Shown: piece by piece, positions 1 through 11,529 of the stretch | Layout of the letters: every line of letters begins with the position of its first letter | Numbering within the stretch: the first letter of the stretch is position 1 | DNA from: Gnetum montanum | Lineage: Eukaryota; Streptophyta; Gnetopsida; Gnetales; Gnetaceae | Assembly (NCBI GenBank): GCA_015680685.1 | Contig: MNCI01015670.1 | Coordinates: 622,486 to 686,485 of the forward strand | Direction: 5' to 3' | DNA length: 64,000 nt | Notes under the pieces: model-generated | Seen by the model: only the letters and a program-made list of their open reading frames with translations | What the model was told of the DNA's origin: nothing | The model's database searches: none | Made by a program: the position numbers and the translations under genes

Positions 1-1070
1 ACTTACATAGTAAGTTTGTTGTTGTTGGTGAAACTGCCTTGGATTACCTTGAGGATAAGGTAATCGTCTAGGTGCTTGCCTACGTGCTAGTCGAGGATTC
101 AATGCATACACCCCACACTATTGTAAGTGTAACACCATAAGTCAAAACCCCTTTGTATGTTCATATTGACAAATGTCACAACTAGCATCATCTTTGAAGC
201 ATGTCTCCACAACTTCCTTAACAGTAGTATCTTTGCCCATACCTCTCTGGTAGGCATGTTCAACTTTTTTTCATATCCTATATTCATGATCACTATTCTA
301 TTCTTTGGATTCTTCAGTAATCTTCATAGAAATTTGAAAATTTTCATCTAGATAGTTCCATAACTTATCAACCTTTGCTGAAATGTTAGAAATAAATTTT
401 TGAATAAGTAAGGTTTTCTTATTCACCACTTCATTGAGTGGTGACTCCTCATCACAAAATTGAACCTCCCTTTTCCAAATAGAAGGGTCCCTATTATATT
501 TTTCCACACTTTCTCTTTTTTACAACTCACCGTCTTCTTTTGTAACCTACCCAATCAGGCTTTGGATCTAATGAGCTCTTAATTCAAATAGTCTCCCTTG
601 GGCACAAACCCCAAGAGTTCTTCTAGTTTTAGCTCTGAGCCCATCTATGATGTGGTAGAGTTGCTCCCTCTGAGAATATCCATGGCCAGGGCATTAGTGT
701 AAGAGAGAATAATATCTGCCCATGGAGGCATCCAAGCATTCATGTATTCCTTGTTTCTAGCTTTGGATTTGCCTTTTAGGTTGGACACTTTGGAGTATGT
801 CTTATATTTATCATTAAATAGTCCTAACATGGTACTCCATTGGTGAATGTGTTTCAATTCCAAGGACCGATACCAACTTCTAGCTTCCTTGATGAGTGTC
901 CTAGGGAAGAGCTTGATTTTTTGCTAATCATTTTCAATGTTCTATAAGGCATAGGCATCTTCATTATCATATAATTTGTTGGTTCTCCAATCTTCATTGT
1001 CATATAATTCATTGGTTCTCCAATGAATTTCCTCACTAAGTGTGGCATTATCGTAATCTTGTAGGAGAGC
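1..1070 (-). pseudogene. Athila-like gag fragment (element 1 leader side)
   Basis: Broken gag of a Ty3/gypsy element, which would form the RNA-packaging particle. On the minus strand several frames keep gag-like stretches. About 645-863 holds a segment reading LFNDKYKTYSKVSNL, matching the same place in the gag genes at 15093-16760 and 53800-55900. About 298-507 holds a coiled-coil-like acidic stretch ending EESKE. About 100-200 holds a cysteine/histidine knuckle remnant (CYTYNSVGCMH). Multiple stops and frameshifts. It lies directly behind a tRNA-Asp primer site (1200-1217) and LTR-A, the normal gag position. The gene runs off the window start, so its C-terminus and any polymerase are not visible. 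Confidence 0.75.
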
Positions 1071-1199
1071 CATGGTTGTGCAATTGTGTGTGAATTTGTA
1101 TGTGAATTTCCATAAATTATTTCTTCTTTGTAAGAGATATATTGTTGATTCCTATATAGTGACCTTGTATGATATAACTAATCTAGATAACTAGCACTG
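1071..1199. other. Leader between PBS and gag
   Basis: Short untranslated leader between the primer-binding site and gag. It is similar to 16980-17125 of element 2, including the shared GATATAACTAATCTAGATAA stretch. No gene is seen. Confidence 0.6.
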
Positions 1200-1217
1200 T
1201 CCCTAGCAACGACGCCA
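1200..1217 (-). other. Primer-binding site, tRNA-Asp type
   Basis: Read on the minus strand this is TGGCGTCGTTGCTAGGGA, close to the complement of the plant tRNA-Asp 3' end (TGGCGCCGTTGCCGGGGA), the primer used by Athila-type elements. One base separates it from the LTR terminus at 1219. This fixes the element's orientation as minus. Confidence 0.85.
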
Positions 1218-1218
1218 A

Positions 1219-1817
1219 TGATGAGTGGTGAGATACCCCTACACTCAACCATACGAATATGAGTGTTTCACGCACGATCTGGCCGAACTCCACAAACGGT
1301 CCATTTGTGGTATCAAGATAGTTATCCTTAGGTTGCAATTCGCTATCTTCCCATCTAGACTAGTGTTAACATTTTCACGTATGATTTAGTCCAGAATGAG
1401 ATGTATGATGTGTTCCTAGACTAATGCTACTCCTGAATACAATGGGAAATAATATTAACTAAGCTAAGAGAGAGAGGGTAAGAGAGAATTTAAGCTAGCC
1501 TAAGTGCGATGAGCATCCATTCCTTAATCATCCGTACACATCTTGGACTTCATGCACGACTACCACTTGGATTACCAAGCATAGATCCTAGGTATACTAC
1601 TGGGTTACCAAGTAGTCATACTTAAATGCTCGTAATCAAGTCATACTCATTTCGCATTTAACAGGAGTTTAGGGTGAAGAGATATTAACTAAGAAAGTAG
1701 TAAATAACAATTAAATAAATAAATAATTAAGCTAAGTGAATGCTAGAATAATGAAGTAATCTTGATCTTTATTTCCAGTCATCTGCGTATCCAAGTACCT
1801 CACACTCAAATAAGGAT
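1219..1817 (-). repeat. LTR-A, 3'-terminal two thirds of a family-1 LTR
   Basis: Aligns with the element 2 LTRs (11530-12382 and 17145-18026) from the TGATGAG terminus through the conserved CACTCAAATAAGGAT stretch. It then stops abruptly at about 1817, so the U3 part with the TATA box and palindromes is missing. The PBS adjoins its low-coordinate end, so it served as the 5' LTR of the gag at 1-1070. The sequence beyond 1817 is the 3' coding end of another copy, so it also sits where that copy's 3' LTR should be. Confidence 0.8.
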
Positions 1818-3236
1818 TCCTATGAGATCTACCGGTGGCACAACAGGTACATTGAATGATTCTTTAATGTGGTCTACGACCACTTCTGTGACTCCTGCTA
1901 CATTCTAGTGTTGCATGACCATCACTGTGACCCCTTTACTAGTTTCTAATTGCACTTGGAAAGATGCAGCATTTCCTAAGATCTATTGTGACCAAGCGCT
2001 TTCCCCTCCTCTTTTATGGATGGACACTTCGCCCCTTGCACCATCGAAAGAAACCATGGGCTGTATGACATCATCAATGAAGTAGAAGAGATTTGCATCA
2101 TCACGACTTCCCCACCTGACCATCTCAGTGATGGCCCTGAGGTGGCTCATCCATGGTTTGTAATCTTGTGACGATGATTGTTGATCCTGGCCCATGCTAG
2201 GCCCTACTTCCTATTGTTGGCTAGGTCCCATACTTGGAGGTTGCTTGGGTCCTACAAGTTGGATTGCAATTGGCCCTGCCGTCTATTCTTTTTCTTGTTC
2301 TAGTCCCAGCATCTCACTAGTGATTTTCCTTGTAGTTGGTGGCTTTAACAATTCAGCATATGAAGCATTTTTGGCCTTTTGAAGGACATCATTAGTGTAT
2401 CCTCTAATACTAGCATGTCGGCACAACTTTCTGATAAGATAAGGGAAGTGTAATGCAAGCTTCCCTGTCTTCCGTTCTTCAAACTGCCTTAAGATCTCTG
2501 TGAAATATAGATGAGATAGGTTAGCATTAATCTTTCCCATCAGCACTGCACATCCCCTTGCCTCATATGTTAAGATCCTTTTTAGGCCCTTCGTGAGGAA
2601 GAGGTGATACGTTCCAATTTTGAAATAGATCCTCTCTTTTGTCATTAACTCTCCAAATGTCTTATCCTTGCCATATGCCCTCTCAAACCAAACTCGTCAT
2701 GCATCAGGGTCTAAATGAGTAGATAATTGAGCAACCTTCAGCCCTATATTCGAAAGGTTTAATACTTCCGAAATGGCCTGCACAGAGAAATCAACTATCA
2801 CACCAAAAATGTTAATGGTGGTGCCTTGTTTTCTATTGTGCCAAAATTACTACGTTTTCCCTAAGTACCAGGCACTTCTTGCAGAGAGGATAGGCCATAA
2901 GGTAGATCCTTTGAGGTGATCCCTAATAGCCTCAATAGTAGACTCTATGAAAGATTCAAAATTTAATTCCACAATCACCGTAGTGAATGTGGACCTTTCG
3001 TGGATAGCCTAAACACAATCCTGGGCCAACATGAGATGTTGTCCCTGTTCAAGTGCTGCAGCAACTCCTCCTTCTGCCTGCCCTTATTGTACAGTAGCAA
3101 GGTCTTCTTAATGAATGCTAAATGATTATTCCTCCTTCTCTACATGTTTTCTGGAAAGGACTTGTTCTTCGCCTCTCCTAGGTCGTTTTCTTCCACCTTG
3201 AGTAGGATCTTCCTATTGTCCATGTTTTGGGGCCAT
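1818..3236 (-). pseudogene. Captured plant-transposon-domain ORF (long copy)
   Basis: One minus-strand frame can be followed from an ATG at 3236 down to the LTR-A junction, about 470 codons with several in-frame stops. Order: basic N-terminus starting MAPK with KRPRRG; a domain with SAWYLG and a VDFSVQAISEVLNL segment; then about 2283-2645 with YFTEILRQFEE and LHFPYLIRKLCRHASI; a proline/glutamine linker; and a C-terminal part with ILGNAA. The VDFS...LNL and FP.LI..LC pattern is what I know from the Pfam 'putative plant transposon protein' family (PF20167), often carried by plant retroelements. Function unknown. The shorter homologue is at 12826-13341, and its C-terminus recurs at 6247-6560. 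Confidence 0.6.
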
Positions 3237-5130
3237 TTGCAATCACACGAGCCAAGCGTTAATAAGGTTGTTTCCAAAGTTAAGTTATACCTTACTGATT
3301 GCCTTAATTAATTTATTTTATCTCCATGTGATGTTTCCCAAAAGATTATAATAGTGAGTCCTTTTTACTTAGGTGGTTTCCAAATTTTAGTTTCCTAGTA
3401 TAACTAAGGAAATGAAATTATTTTCGACACAATTATCCTTAATATTATAACTAATTTCCCTTGATAATGTCCTTTGGGTGATGAAAAATTCCAAAAAATT
3501 TATGCACTATTCAACATGTGTCCCTCCCCCACGACTAAGCTGAACACTTCGAGTTCAAGTAGGTTTAGACAGAATGAAAATCGGAGTACTAGTAAGCGAG
3601 ATATAGGTATAAAAGCAAGGGTCTCACAATTGCAAGTTGTAGAGAAAAATTTGAATTCCCCATGTGAATAGTGGAAAATGATGGTAAGTATTGCGCCGAG
3701 GGGGGGGGGGTCATGTATATATGTTTTCATCAAAGNATGTGATGCGAGATTGCAGCCTATCGACGTTTAGGCCGAGGAAAAAATACCAAATTTTGAAGTT
3801 TTTTCTGGAATAAAAAATGGAAATTAAGGACATGTGGGCACATGTTAAAGGGTCTAGGGTAATTTAGATAGTTGTGAAGGCACAAATAATTATATGTGGG
3901 TGGAATTGATCAATAAAGCCTCAGGTGGTAAGTGAGAGAAAAAGGCCATGTGATGGTTCATAAGAACATTGAAATTCGGAGGGATAGTAATAAGGGAAAG
4001 AATATCATGGAAAATACACTGAGGGTAATAAATGATGTGTGTGAGCTATGTTATAAGCGAAAATTACAAAAGATTAAACAAGTGGGTCCTCCCCAAAGCA
4101 AGTTCCAACTTATAATGCCCTTGTGTAACCACACTTAAAAGTGTCTATGAGCACTAGAAGGGTTAAATGTAATTTGCACTAGTTATACAAAACACACACA
4201 TGTAAATATCATTGGAATGAGGTAAGAATTCTATGCTATATGAGACTCAAACAACAATTACATGAACAGCAAGATGAGATGGACTATATAAGGGATTGTA
4301 GAGATTGGGACATGAGGTAACTGACCTAGGGCACAATGAATCCTACGTGTAAAGCATGATTAATGTGTCATTAACCCATTGTTCCAAGATTAGGACCAAG
4401 TCCATTCCTCTAATCATTGACCCCGCATTGTTTCATCCCATGATGAGTGACTATGAGAGTACTAGAACAACAAGGTGTATGATCACTTGGCATTTTGTTT
4501 AAGGGAGGAGTGATTTTTTTCTTTGTGGCACTTCCTTTGTTTATTTCTCTTCTTCTTCCTCTTTTCTCTTTCTCTTTTTTTTCGATCACTGAATCTAGAG
4601 AAGCCGCCAACCTTCAAGCATGGGTGCATGTCTTTCCAATGGGACCCCCTAGAATAGCATTGGATTTTTTAGTGCTCTTTTGATTACTCTTACTCCCATT
4701 TTTCATTAGATCTACAAGGATCTTAGTACAACCACGTTGCATGATAACTCTCACAAATATCACCAAAGAGAATCCACAAGTCCCCTTGATGTCACACCCT
4801 AATCATTCCCTCTTGATCCATCCTTCTTCATTCTGGGTATAATGAACAAAAAATTAATTTTAAGTTTTAAGAATGTCTAGAATATCACTGTACCCTCAAA
4901 TAGATCTCTTATTTGTAGAATGGATGAGTGGGTGTAATGGGCTCACTATCCAAATAATTGATCATTTAAGACTCGATAACATGGAGCACACCTCAACCAA
5001 TGAGCCACATGAGTGTCTTATTCGTAGATGAGATTACTTATAAAAAGAAAAAAAGATAAAACAAGAAGTTAAAAGATGAAAAACTAGAAAACACAAAAAT
5101 TGTAAAATTAAAGAAAATGAAAAATATTTA
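3237..5130. other. Non-coding internal region of element 1
   Basis: No convincing coding sequence. 3237-3680 aligns with 13342-13800 of element 2, and 4695-5130 aligns with 14557-15000. It contains the polypurine motif (minus GCTTAGTCGTGGGGGAG) at 3525-3540, an 11-G run at 3700-3710 followed by a single undetermined base at 3736, and a stretch at 3740-4690 with no visible counterpart because element 2 has an assembly gap there. Confidence 0.55.
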
Positions 5131-5740
5131 TTAATCCTTCTTATTATTAAAAATGGGGATATCCCCCATAACTAAATGGTTGAGCATGATGAGGATTAAC
5201 AAATGAAAGATGAGGATCCTTGCATGTTGGAAATATTGGAACTTGGTCATACTTACCCCTTTCGGGTTCACACACCTTATTGTAGTAAGTGTAGTGGGGC
5301 AATTTATAAGATGTGGTTCCCAAATAAAGAGTTGACCCACTATGATACTGGGGATAGGATGTCACTCTCCATGGTTGTATTCATTAGGTCGTATGGTGGT
5401 TGGAGTGTTAATTGGTGGCCCTGATGAAGCAACATGAGACATTGGGTTCGAAGATAAGGGTGCACAACAGTGTTGGACTTGTGCGAAGTTGGAGGATGCA
5501 GTGGCCTTGGAATTGTGTTGTCCCTTCCTATGATCATTTCTAAAGAAGGGACGTCTTTGATGTTGTTAAGGTCTATCACTACTGTTGGCAATAGTAGCAC
5601 AAGTAACGTTCAGGGGTTGTTGTTGTGGTGCAAACACCTTAGGAATAGTTGGTGGCAATGTAGGAGGGAAAGGATGAGAATGTTGAAAATTAGGAGAACC
5701 CATCACAAAACACATCTAATTAGGAGAACTCATCAATGAA
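5131..5740 (-). pseudogene. gag C-terminal fragment (family 1)
   Basis: Matches the C-terminal proline/tyrosine/glutamine-rich tail of the element 2 gag (15093-15610), including an HSGS segment and a serine-rich tract, but in broken frames. It probably belongs to the particle protein. It is cut off at about 5700-5740, where a duplicated filler sequence joins it to LTR-B. The N-terminal two thirds of gag, the PBS and the LTR start, all present in element 2, are deleted here. Confidence 0.7.
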
Positions 5741-5751
5741 CCCATCACGAA

Positions 5752-6246
5752 ACACATCTTGGACTTCATGCATGACTACCACTGGGATTACCAAGTGCAG
5801 ATCCTAGGTACGCTACTAGGTTACCAAGTAGTCATACTTAAATGCTCGCAATCAAGTCGTACTCATTCAGCGTTTAATAGGAGTTTAGGATGAAGAGATA
5901 TTAACTAAGAAAGAAGTAAATAACAATTAAATAATTAATTAATTAAGCTAAGTGAATGCTGCAATGATGAAGTAATCTCGATCTTTATTTCTGGTCATGT
6001 GCGTGTCCAAGTACGTCACACTCAAATAAGGATGCTGTACAATTACAATCACCACACTGGGGTCATGCACTGGGAGAGAAGGGTTAAGAGAAGAACTACT
6101 TTAAACTTAACATTCAAAACTAAGGACTGAAAAACTTCTTATTAGATCTGTCTACCTCTTATTTATAGATGAGGAGATAGGCTGCGATATCACGTACCCG
6201 GTATCACATACGCGATATCGTGGTCAACTAAAATGGTGACTCATCA
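5752..6246 (-). repeat. LTR-B, U3-side part of a family-1 LTR
   Basis: Aligns with the second half of the element 2 LTRs, from ACATCTTGGACTTCATG to the terminal GACTCATCA. It includes the TATA box read on minus (ATCTATAAATAAGAGG, about 6156-6171) and a short GATATC array (two exact copies at 6183-6225). The first 320 bases or so of the LTR are missing. Its high-coordinate end adjoins coding sequence homologous to 1818-1985, so it occupies a 3' LTR position. Confidence 0.8.
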
Positions 6247-6560
6247 ATGGTCATGCTTCCTAAAATTCCTAATCTTATTCCCACAAACACTTGAATGTCT
6301 TTTTCAGCACCAAAGTTGAAGATAGATGTCATAGGAATGTTCAAGGCCTTAATGATATGATCAATAAGTATCTTAACAATCACCTGTTACCCACAATGTG
6401 GTAAGAGCATGATGGTTGCACCATCACAAAACTTTAGCTTGACCTAGAAGTATGTTGCATTGCCTAAAATTTTTGTCTCATAATCCCTTGGCAATATGAT
6501 AGTAACCTCTCCAAACATAGGGTTCATCTCGACAAGATACTTTCTTACTATTCCCAACTA
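6247..6560 (-). pseudogene. C-terminal part of the captured ORF
   Basis: The minus strand reads a protein-like frame with two in-frame stops. The segments KILGNAT and VKILIDHIIKALNIP parallel ILGNAAS and VVVDHIKESFNVP encoded at 1818-1985, so the two are homologous. It ends a few bases before the LTR-B terminus, which suggests the captured ORF ran almost to the 3' LTR in the original element. Function unknown. Confidence 0.55.
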
Positions 6561-8589
6561 ATGGCCTAGGAGATGTCCTAAATATGGGTCATGGAAAAAT
6601 GATATATCCTAAAATTACCTAAAGATGCCTAAATGCTAGTGCCTACTACACTAGTCTCTGTAGTGCTTGATTTAGCATCTATGATTTTTGTTATTGGTAA
6701 ATTTGCTACTAGAGTGAATGTGATTGCCTATGCTAAGGTACTTGTTACACCTCCTTTTGTTATTGCTAACAATGTGGTTGCTAACTTCTATACCTTCTGA
6801 GAATATATTATCTTTATGATTTCACTTGAGGATGTTGTTGAAGCTATTTTGCAAAGTTTCTAGATTAGGCATGGAAAGAAGAGACTTTCTTGCTTGATAG
6901 ATTCTCCTCAAACTTGCACTCAATCTCCAAGAAGAGAAGATAAGTAAAGTTGGTAGGAAACTATATAATAAGGATCAAACATGTGTGAGCTAAAAAGGAT
7001 ATGATCATTTTCAAATGTAGAATTAGATTGAAGGTGTTGGAATATAAAATAAGTAAAACATAGACACAACCTACGATATATAGTCCAAATAGAACTCTAT
7101 GTAACTTAGCATTGTCCATCAAAATCAAATCCATCACCTAAAGCCTCCAAATCAAGTGTCTTACCACTAGGCTAACACCTTATTTTTAAAGTGCCATTAG
7201 ATTAATACGATATGTTTTGATCTTAAAGTAGATCTTGGTCAATGTTGAGTTATAAAGTTAATAATTGTTCAGTTTAAGTTATGGAGTTGTATTCCTTGTA
7301 GTTCACATCATATGCCTTTTACATCCATTTAGTTTTGATCTTGGTAGTTAAATGAGTAGATGCCTCTACAACGCTAATCCTTCTGTTAGGGATCCCTAGG
7401 GCTTCTGCAATTTGCATCTATTAAATAGAATATGAAGAGATCTTCTATTTTAACTATGGTATCTAGTTAACAATTGTTGTAGAACAAGATTATTTTGCCA
7501 AACTGCCACTCCCTATTGGTAGACAAGGCTAGCCAAAGAGGAAAGACTTATAGTTGCTCTCTCAAATCTTGTGGAGAAAACTCTATAAATGAGGCAAAGT
7601 TGAGCTATGGATGCATACTTCTCAAGATAATTTTATCTCAAAATGTCTCTACGTAATTATTCATGGGGCTCACCTTTAATTCAATGGGAGGTACTTGTCC
7701 TTAATTATTTCGTCTATACTTGCCTCACAAATTGCACCTTTGGTTTTTCGAGCATTGGTTGCTAACTTGGAACTCCTATTGTGGTTCTAAGCTACATCTT
7801 GATCATTGTCTAGTTCCTTTTATGGTTTTTTTTTTAAATCCTTAAGTTAAAGTTGCTTGCTTGGAATCTAACTTGTAACCCTTGTTTTTTATACCAAGGT
7901 TTTTTACTACTAAGCTAACACACCTTTAAAAACCTCCCATACATAAATACATAATGTAGAGGTAAGCCTTTCATAATAAAAAGCACTTATTTCAGTTTTC
8001 CATAATAGTTTAAAAAGGTTTCATTGAACAATTTACCAAATTATGCAAAGATTTAAAGAAATACAACTATTAAGACTAAATAGCAAACATTAACTAAACT
8101 ATATAAGTATAGTATTGAACTTTATTTACATATCCAGCATTATAAAAAGTATCTTCATTATGTGTTAACTATCATGCATGTCTATTGTGCTACCTCATGC
8201 ATTTTAGATTATCATGATTAGCTATGCTTACATATCCTTGGAATAGTTATTTAAATAAAATATCAAATCATTTATTTCTCAACTACCCAAATATAACGCA
8301 TTTCGAATTTTAAGAGGTTGAAGGTTTAAGTTTCTCTTGCACCTTTTAATTATTAGTATGAAGTTATACTTAGAATTTTATAGAGTCAAGCCTTCAAGGT
8401 GAATAATAACATATTCATGATGTATACTACCAGATCATATATGACCATACATAATGCACACCGGAGACACTTCGCAGCATTACATAACACACAACACACA
8501 CATGGGCCAAGTCATAATGACGGCCTTAGCCATAGATAGGGCCTATTCCATAATACATAGCAGTATTATGACGAGATAGAGAAGATGAG
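6561..8589. other. Unassigned AT-rich DNA
   Basis: Nothing recognisable. On the plus strand 6628-6860 holds a hydrophobic, protein-like run of about 50 codons (LDLASMIFVIGKF) before a stop, which I cannot assign. 7950-8589 resembles 23470-23840 in several short blocks (for example GACTAAATAGCA and CCATAATACAT), suggesting that the 3' flank of the lectin gene was duplicated with it. Confidence 0.4.
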
Positions 8590-8940
8590 GGACACAAGGA
8601 TTCACCACTCAAAACTAGGGCAGCCACTGTTGGTTGCAGTTATTGAGGTCAGTGTATTGATGATGATGTGGGCACGGTCTTTCTTCTAGCCAGCTCCCAC
8701 ACAGGGTTCAGGAGCAACCCACTATTCTTGAATGGTTCGTATCCACAGCGCATGCCCGGATCTGCACAGCAGACCCTACGCTGCTGCCATGGGAAGTCAA
8801 GCACAGTTTGATGTGGTTGTGGACGCAAATGCTACAGTCACTGTAGAAATCCCACTTAATCTTTTGCGAGTCTTGGACACACTGCTTCATCTCCACGCCA
8901 GTGTTGGCATCGTTGGGTTGCAGGCACAAACCCTGACGTT
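8590..8940 (-). pseudogene. Ricin-B-type lectin pseudogene 1
   Basis: Minus-strand fragment of a beta-trefoil (ricin B-like) carbohydrate-binding domain, the galactose-binding part of plant lectins and type-2 ribosome-inactivating proteins. 8708-8929 is open and shows the family signature in order: CLQPN, a MKQC cysteine, KWDFYSD (QxW-type repeat), then LCLTS and a second conserved cysteine. The next subdomain (LLLNP, then QQWLP) continues at 8600-8730 only by changing frame twice, with stops. A TTTGTAAG at about 8936-8943 on the minus strand could be an intron acceptor. No ribosome-inactivating A-chain sequence is visible upstream. Pseudogene by frameshift; paralogue at 23845-24090. Confidence 0.75.
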
Positions 8941-9029
8941 CTTACAAAATAAATAAAAAATGGTTTTAATTACCATTTTAATATTTTGCCTCTGCCACTG
9001 CTTCATTCATCCACTCGTGCACTCACGTG

Positions 9030-9320
9030 GCTACGACATGCACTGTGTACGTCCCAAAATTACCACATCCGGCTCCGTGTGCACCGCGAAATCACCACGC
9101 CGGCCACCTTGTGCACTGCAAATTTACCGTGCCCATTACCATGAAAATTGTAAAATTACGATGCCGACCACTGTGTGCATCACAAAATCACGATGATGAA
9201 ATAAAACTACCACTACGGGCACGATGTGCACCGTAAAACTGTCCATAATGATGGGCACCGTATGCATGGCAAAACCATCTCTAAAGGGCACCATGATTAT
9301 TGAAACACCATGATGAGATG
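9030..9320. repeat. Degenerate GC-rich minisatellite
   Basis: About six diverged copies of a 35-60-bp unit built on TGTGCACCG(C/T)AAAA followed by TTACCA and GCCGGCCAC-like blocks. It lies in otherwise AT-rich DNA just upstream (minus sense) of lectin pseudogene 1. Open frames through it are only translations of the repeat. Confidence 0.6.
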
Positions 9321-10606
9321 CTTAGCGAAGGTTTCATCAATTAATGAAAAATTTTAGATTTAAGGCATTCAACCCTTGTATAAACATTAAATAACAATTT
9401 AATATAAATTAGATGCATAAAACTTAGGCTTAGAAATTTAGATGTTTGGTGTTCAAACTTCAAGCTTGTTAATTTAATTTTAATAAATTTAACTTTATAA
9501 TAAAGTTATTTGTTACTTAATTTTAATTTTTAGTAAAACTTTTTAATGACATAATTAGAAGTCCATTCACAACAAATACATATTCAGCTTATTTAACATT
9601 TTAGACACAATGGAGGGGTTAGAATGATTGAGAGCTTCAAAATAGATAATTATACTTTTGTGATGCATGTATTGAGATGAATGTTTGTGTCATATAATGT
9701 AGATAAGATGTTATAAGCTGTAGCCATTCCATTGGTATTTTGGTTAGCATATGTCTGTTATTGACCAAAGTGAAGGGGCATTTACCATTTCAAGTGTAAG
9801 AGCCTCTTATGTGTGAGTCAAGAGTCTTTTAAAATGGAAGGAAGATGATGAGAACATCAACCATTACCATTCCTAAGCTTTCAGTGTCTTAGTCATTATT
9901 TTGAATATCTTTTTGTGTGTGTATGAATTAGCCTTGATTCAAGCACTTCAAGTTTATGTTTCTTTCAAAGAAAGCTTAAGGATAGAGTGTTGGATGAAGC
10001 TATTGTTGATGCATAAATTTTGGTCACATCACCACCGAGAAAAAAGCCTCATTTTAGGAGACTATTGCCTAGGGCGCCTCCCGTATGGGTATGGAAACCC
10101 AAGAATAGTCTCAGTTGGAGAGGGCTACGTGGCCTTCTACAAATAATAAATTAGAAAGAAATGTGGAATTTAAATTATATAATTGTCTTCAATACAAATA
10201 GGTAATTAAAAGAACTTAATTTTCCCTAGTGCTGCTGACGTTGTTGGTCCATGACTGCTGTTGATGGTATCCATTGCTGGGCAGGAAGATCGTGATCGCC
10301 ACGAGAGAGGGAGAGACGGAGAAAGAGACTACCCACTACAGTCCGCACAAGGTAGCAACTGCAGTTCTTAAATCCTGCTACCATCTGCCACCTTTTGTGC
10401 ACCATTGTAGAGAGGAAGATCATTCACCTACATCTACACCACCGTAACAAGCTCCTACCATCGTTGAGAAGACCTGCAAGGATCTAATTTTGAGCTGTTG
10501 GCTCCTACCTTGGACCCTTCTCAAACATCAACCAGAAGCTTGTAAAGAAAAGAAAAGAAAAGAGGAAACTATTGCTTAGTGAAGAGAAAGTTGCCCCTTC
10601 AAATTG
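9321..10606. other. Host-side DNA left of element 3
   Basis: No gene recognised. 9540-9700 weakly resembles 22960-23050 (shared ACATAAT and GTCAAAATGGTTG-like blocks), consistent with the lectin locus duplication. 10540-10565 has a short AAAGA run. Confidence 0.4.
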
Positions 10607-10611
10607 ATAGC

Positions 10612-11108
10612 CAAAGCTTGTTTGGGACTCCCCTCCTCCTCCAAGAGCCTCCCTCTAGACTCCATTTTATAGCCACTACGGCCATCCATAATGATGCATA
10701 CATTTCATGTAACGGCTACAAAAACCACCACCACTTCTTGTGTAATAACTCCAACATTCTCCAATTAAGTGCCCACTTATGTTCGTAACCGTCGTAACTT
10801 CTAAAACATCTGCTACTAATGACCATAACTGCCATCATTAATTACCGTAATTGTCGTAACTTCTAAAATGTTTATCACTAATGACTGTAACTGCCATCAT
10901 TAATGATCGTAACCGCCATCATTAATGACTAGAATCACCATAACTTCTGAAATATTTGCCACTAATGATCGTTACCACTACCATTAATGACCACCACCCA
11001 ATAGTTTAAATGCCCACTACTTGCATGATTTTTACTATGGTCATTAAGGGAGAGAAATAGAAACATTGATAATCATGGGCCCATGCGAGCATGGGAGTGT
11101 TGACATCA
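10612..11108 (-). repeat. Element 3, 3' LTR
   Basis: Direct copy of 22326-22820. It contains a minus-strand TATA box (GGCTATAAAATGG, about 10671-10683) and, upstream of it in LTR orientation, a minisatellite at 10786-10992. A purine-rich tract lies immediately outside, 11109-11128 (minus AAAGTTTGGGGGCC), as expected of a polypurine tract. Confidence 0.8.
10786..10992. repeat. TAATGACC/CATTAATG minisatellite inside the LTR
   Basis: Imperfect tandem units of about 64 bp containing CGTAACTTCTAAAA and ACTAATGACCATAACTGCC followed by ATCATTAATG. There are three larger units plus a partial 21-bp repeat. The partner LTR has the same array at 22497-22704. The core CATTAATG is a perfect palindrome. 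Confidence 0.75.
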
Positions 11109-11529
11109 GTAATTGGCCCCCAAACTTTTAATTGCATGCTAGTGCAAGGAACAAGACCATAGAAATTTTTAAAGGAGATGCAACAAATAGGAAATCACAA
11201 ACATCACAAAACAAGCAAATGGAAACTTCAAAGTAAACTATATTAACCTAAACATGATTAAAATAACCAAATAATCAAAAGAGAACTAGACATGGGCTAC
11301 CCAAACCACACCATCTTATTTAATCAAACTCTAAATATATAATTTATTATTTTAACTACATATATCTATATATAATTAAAATATAATTATGATTTCTTTC
11401 CCAGTCTTCTTACAAAGTAAAAGCCAATAGCATGTGGACTACTTTGAGCATAAGACCCATACTAAACTTAATGATGAGGACAGGATCATATTAGATTGTG
11501 GCTAGTCACAACTTTCGGATTTTTCCTTG
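11109..11529 (-). other. Element 3, 3' internal end with polypurine tract
   Basis: Non-coding, AT-rich. It begins with the putative polypurine tract (minus AAAGTTTGGGGGCC, 11112-11128). It continues across the element 2 insertion to 18032. No gene. Confidence 0.55.

Noticed and set aside
6628-6860. Hydrophobic plus-strand frame
   Set aside because: About 50 codons with no recognisable family and no start context; could be chance.
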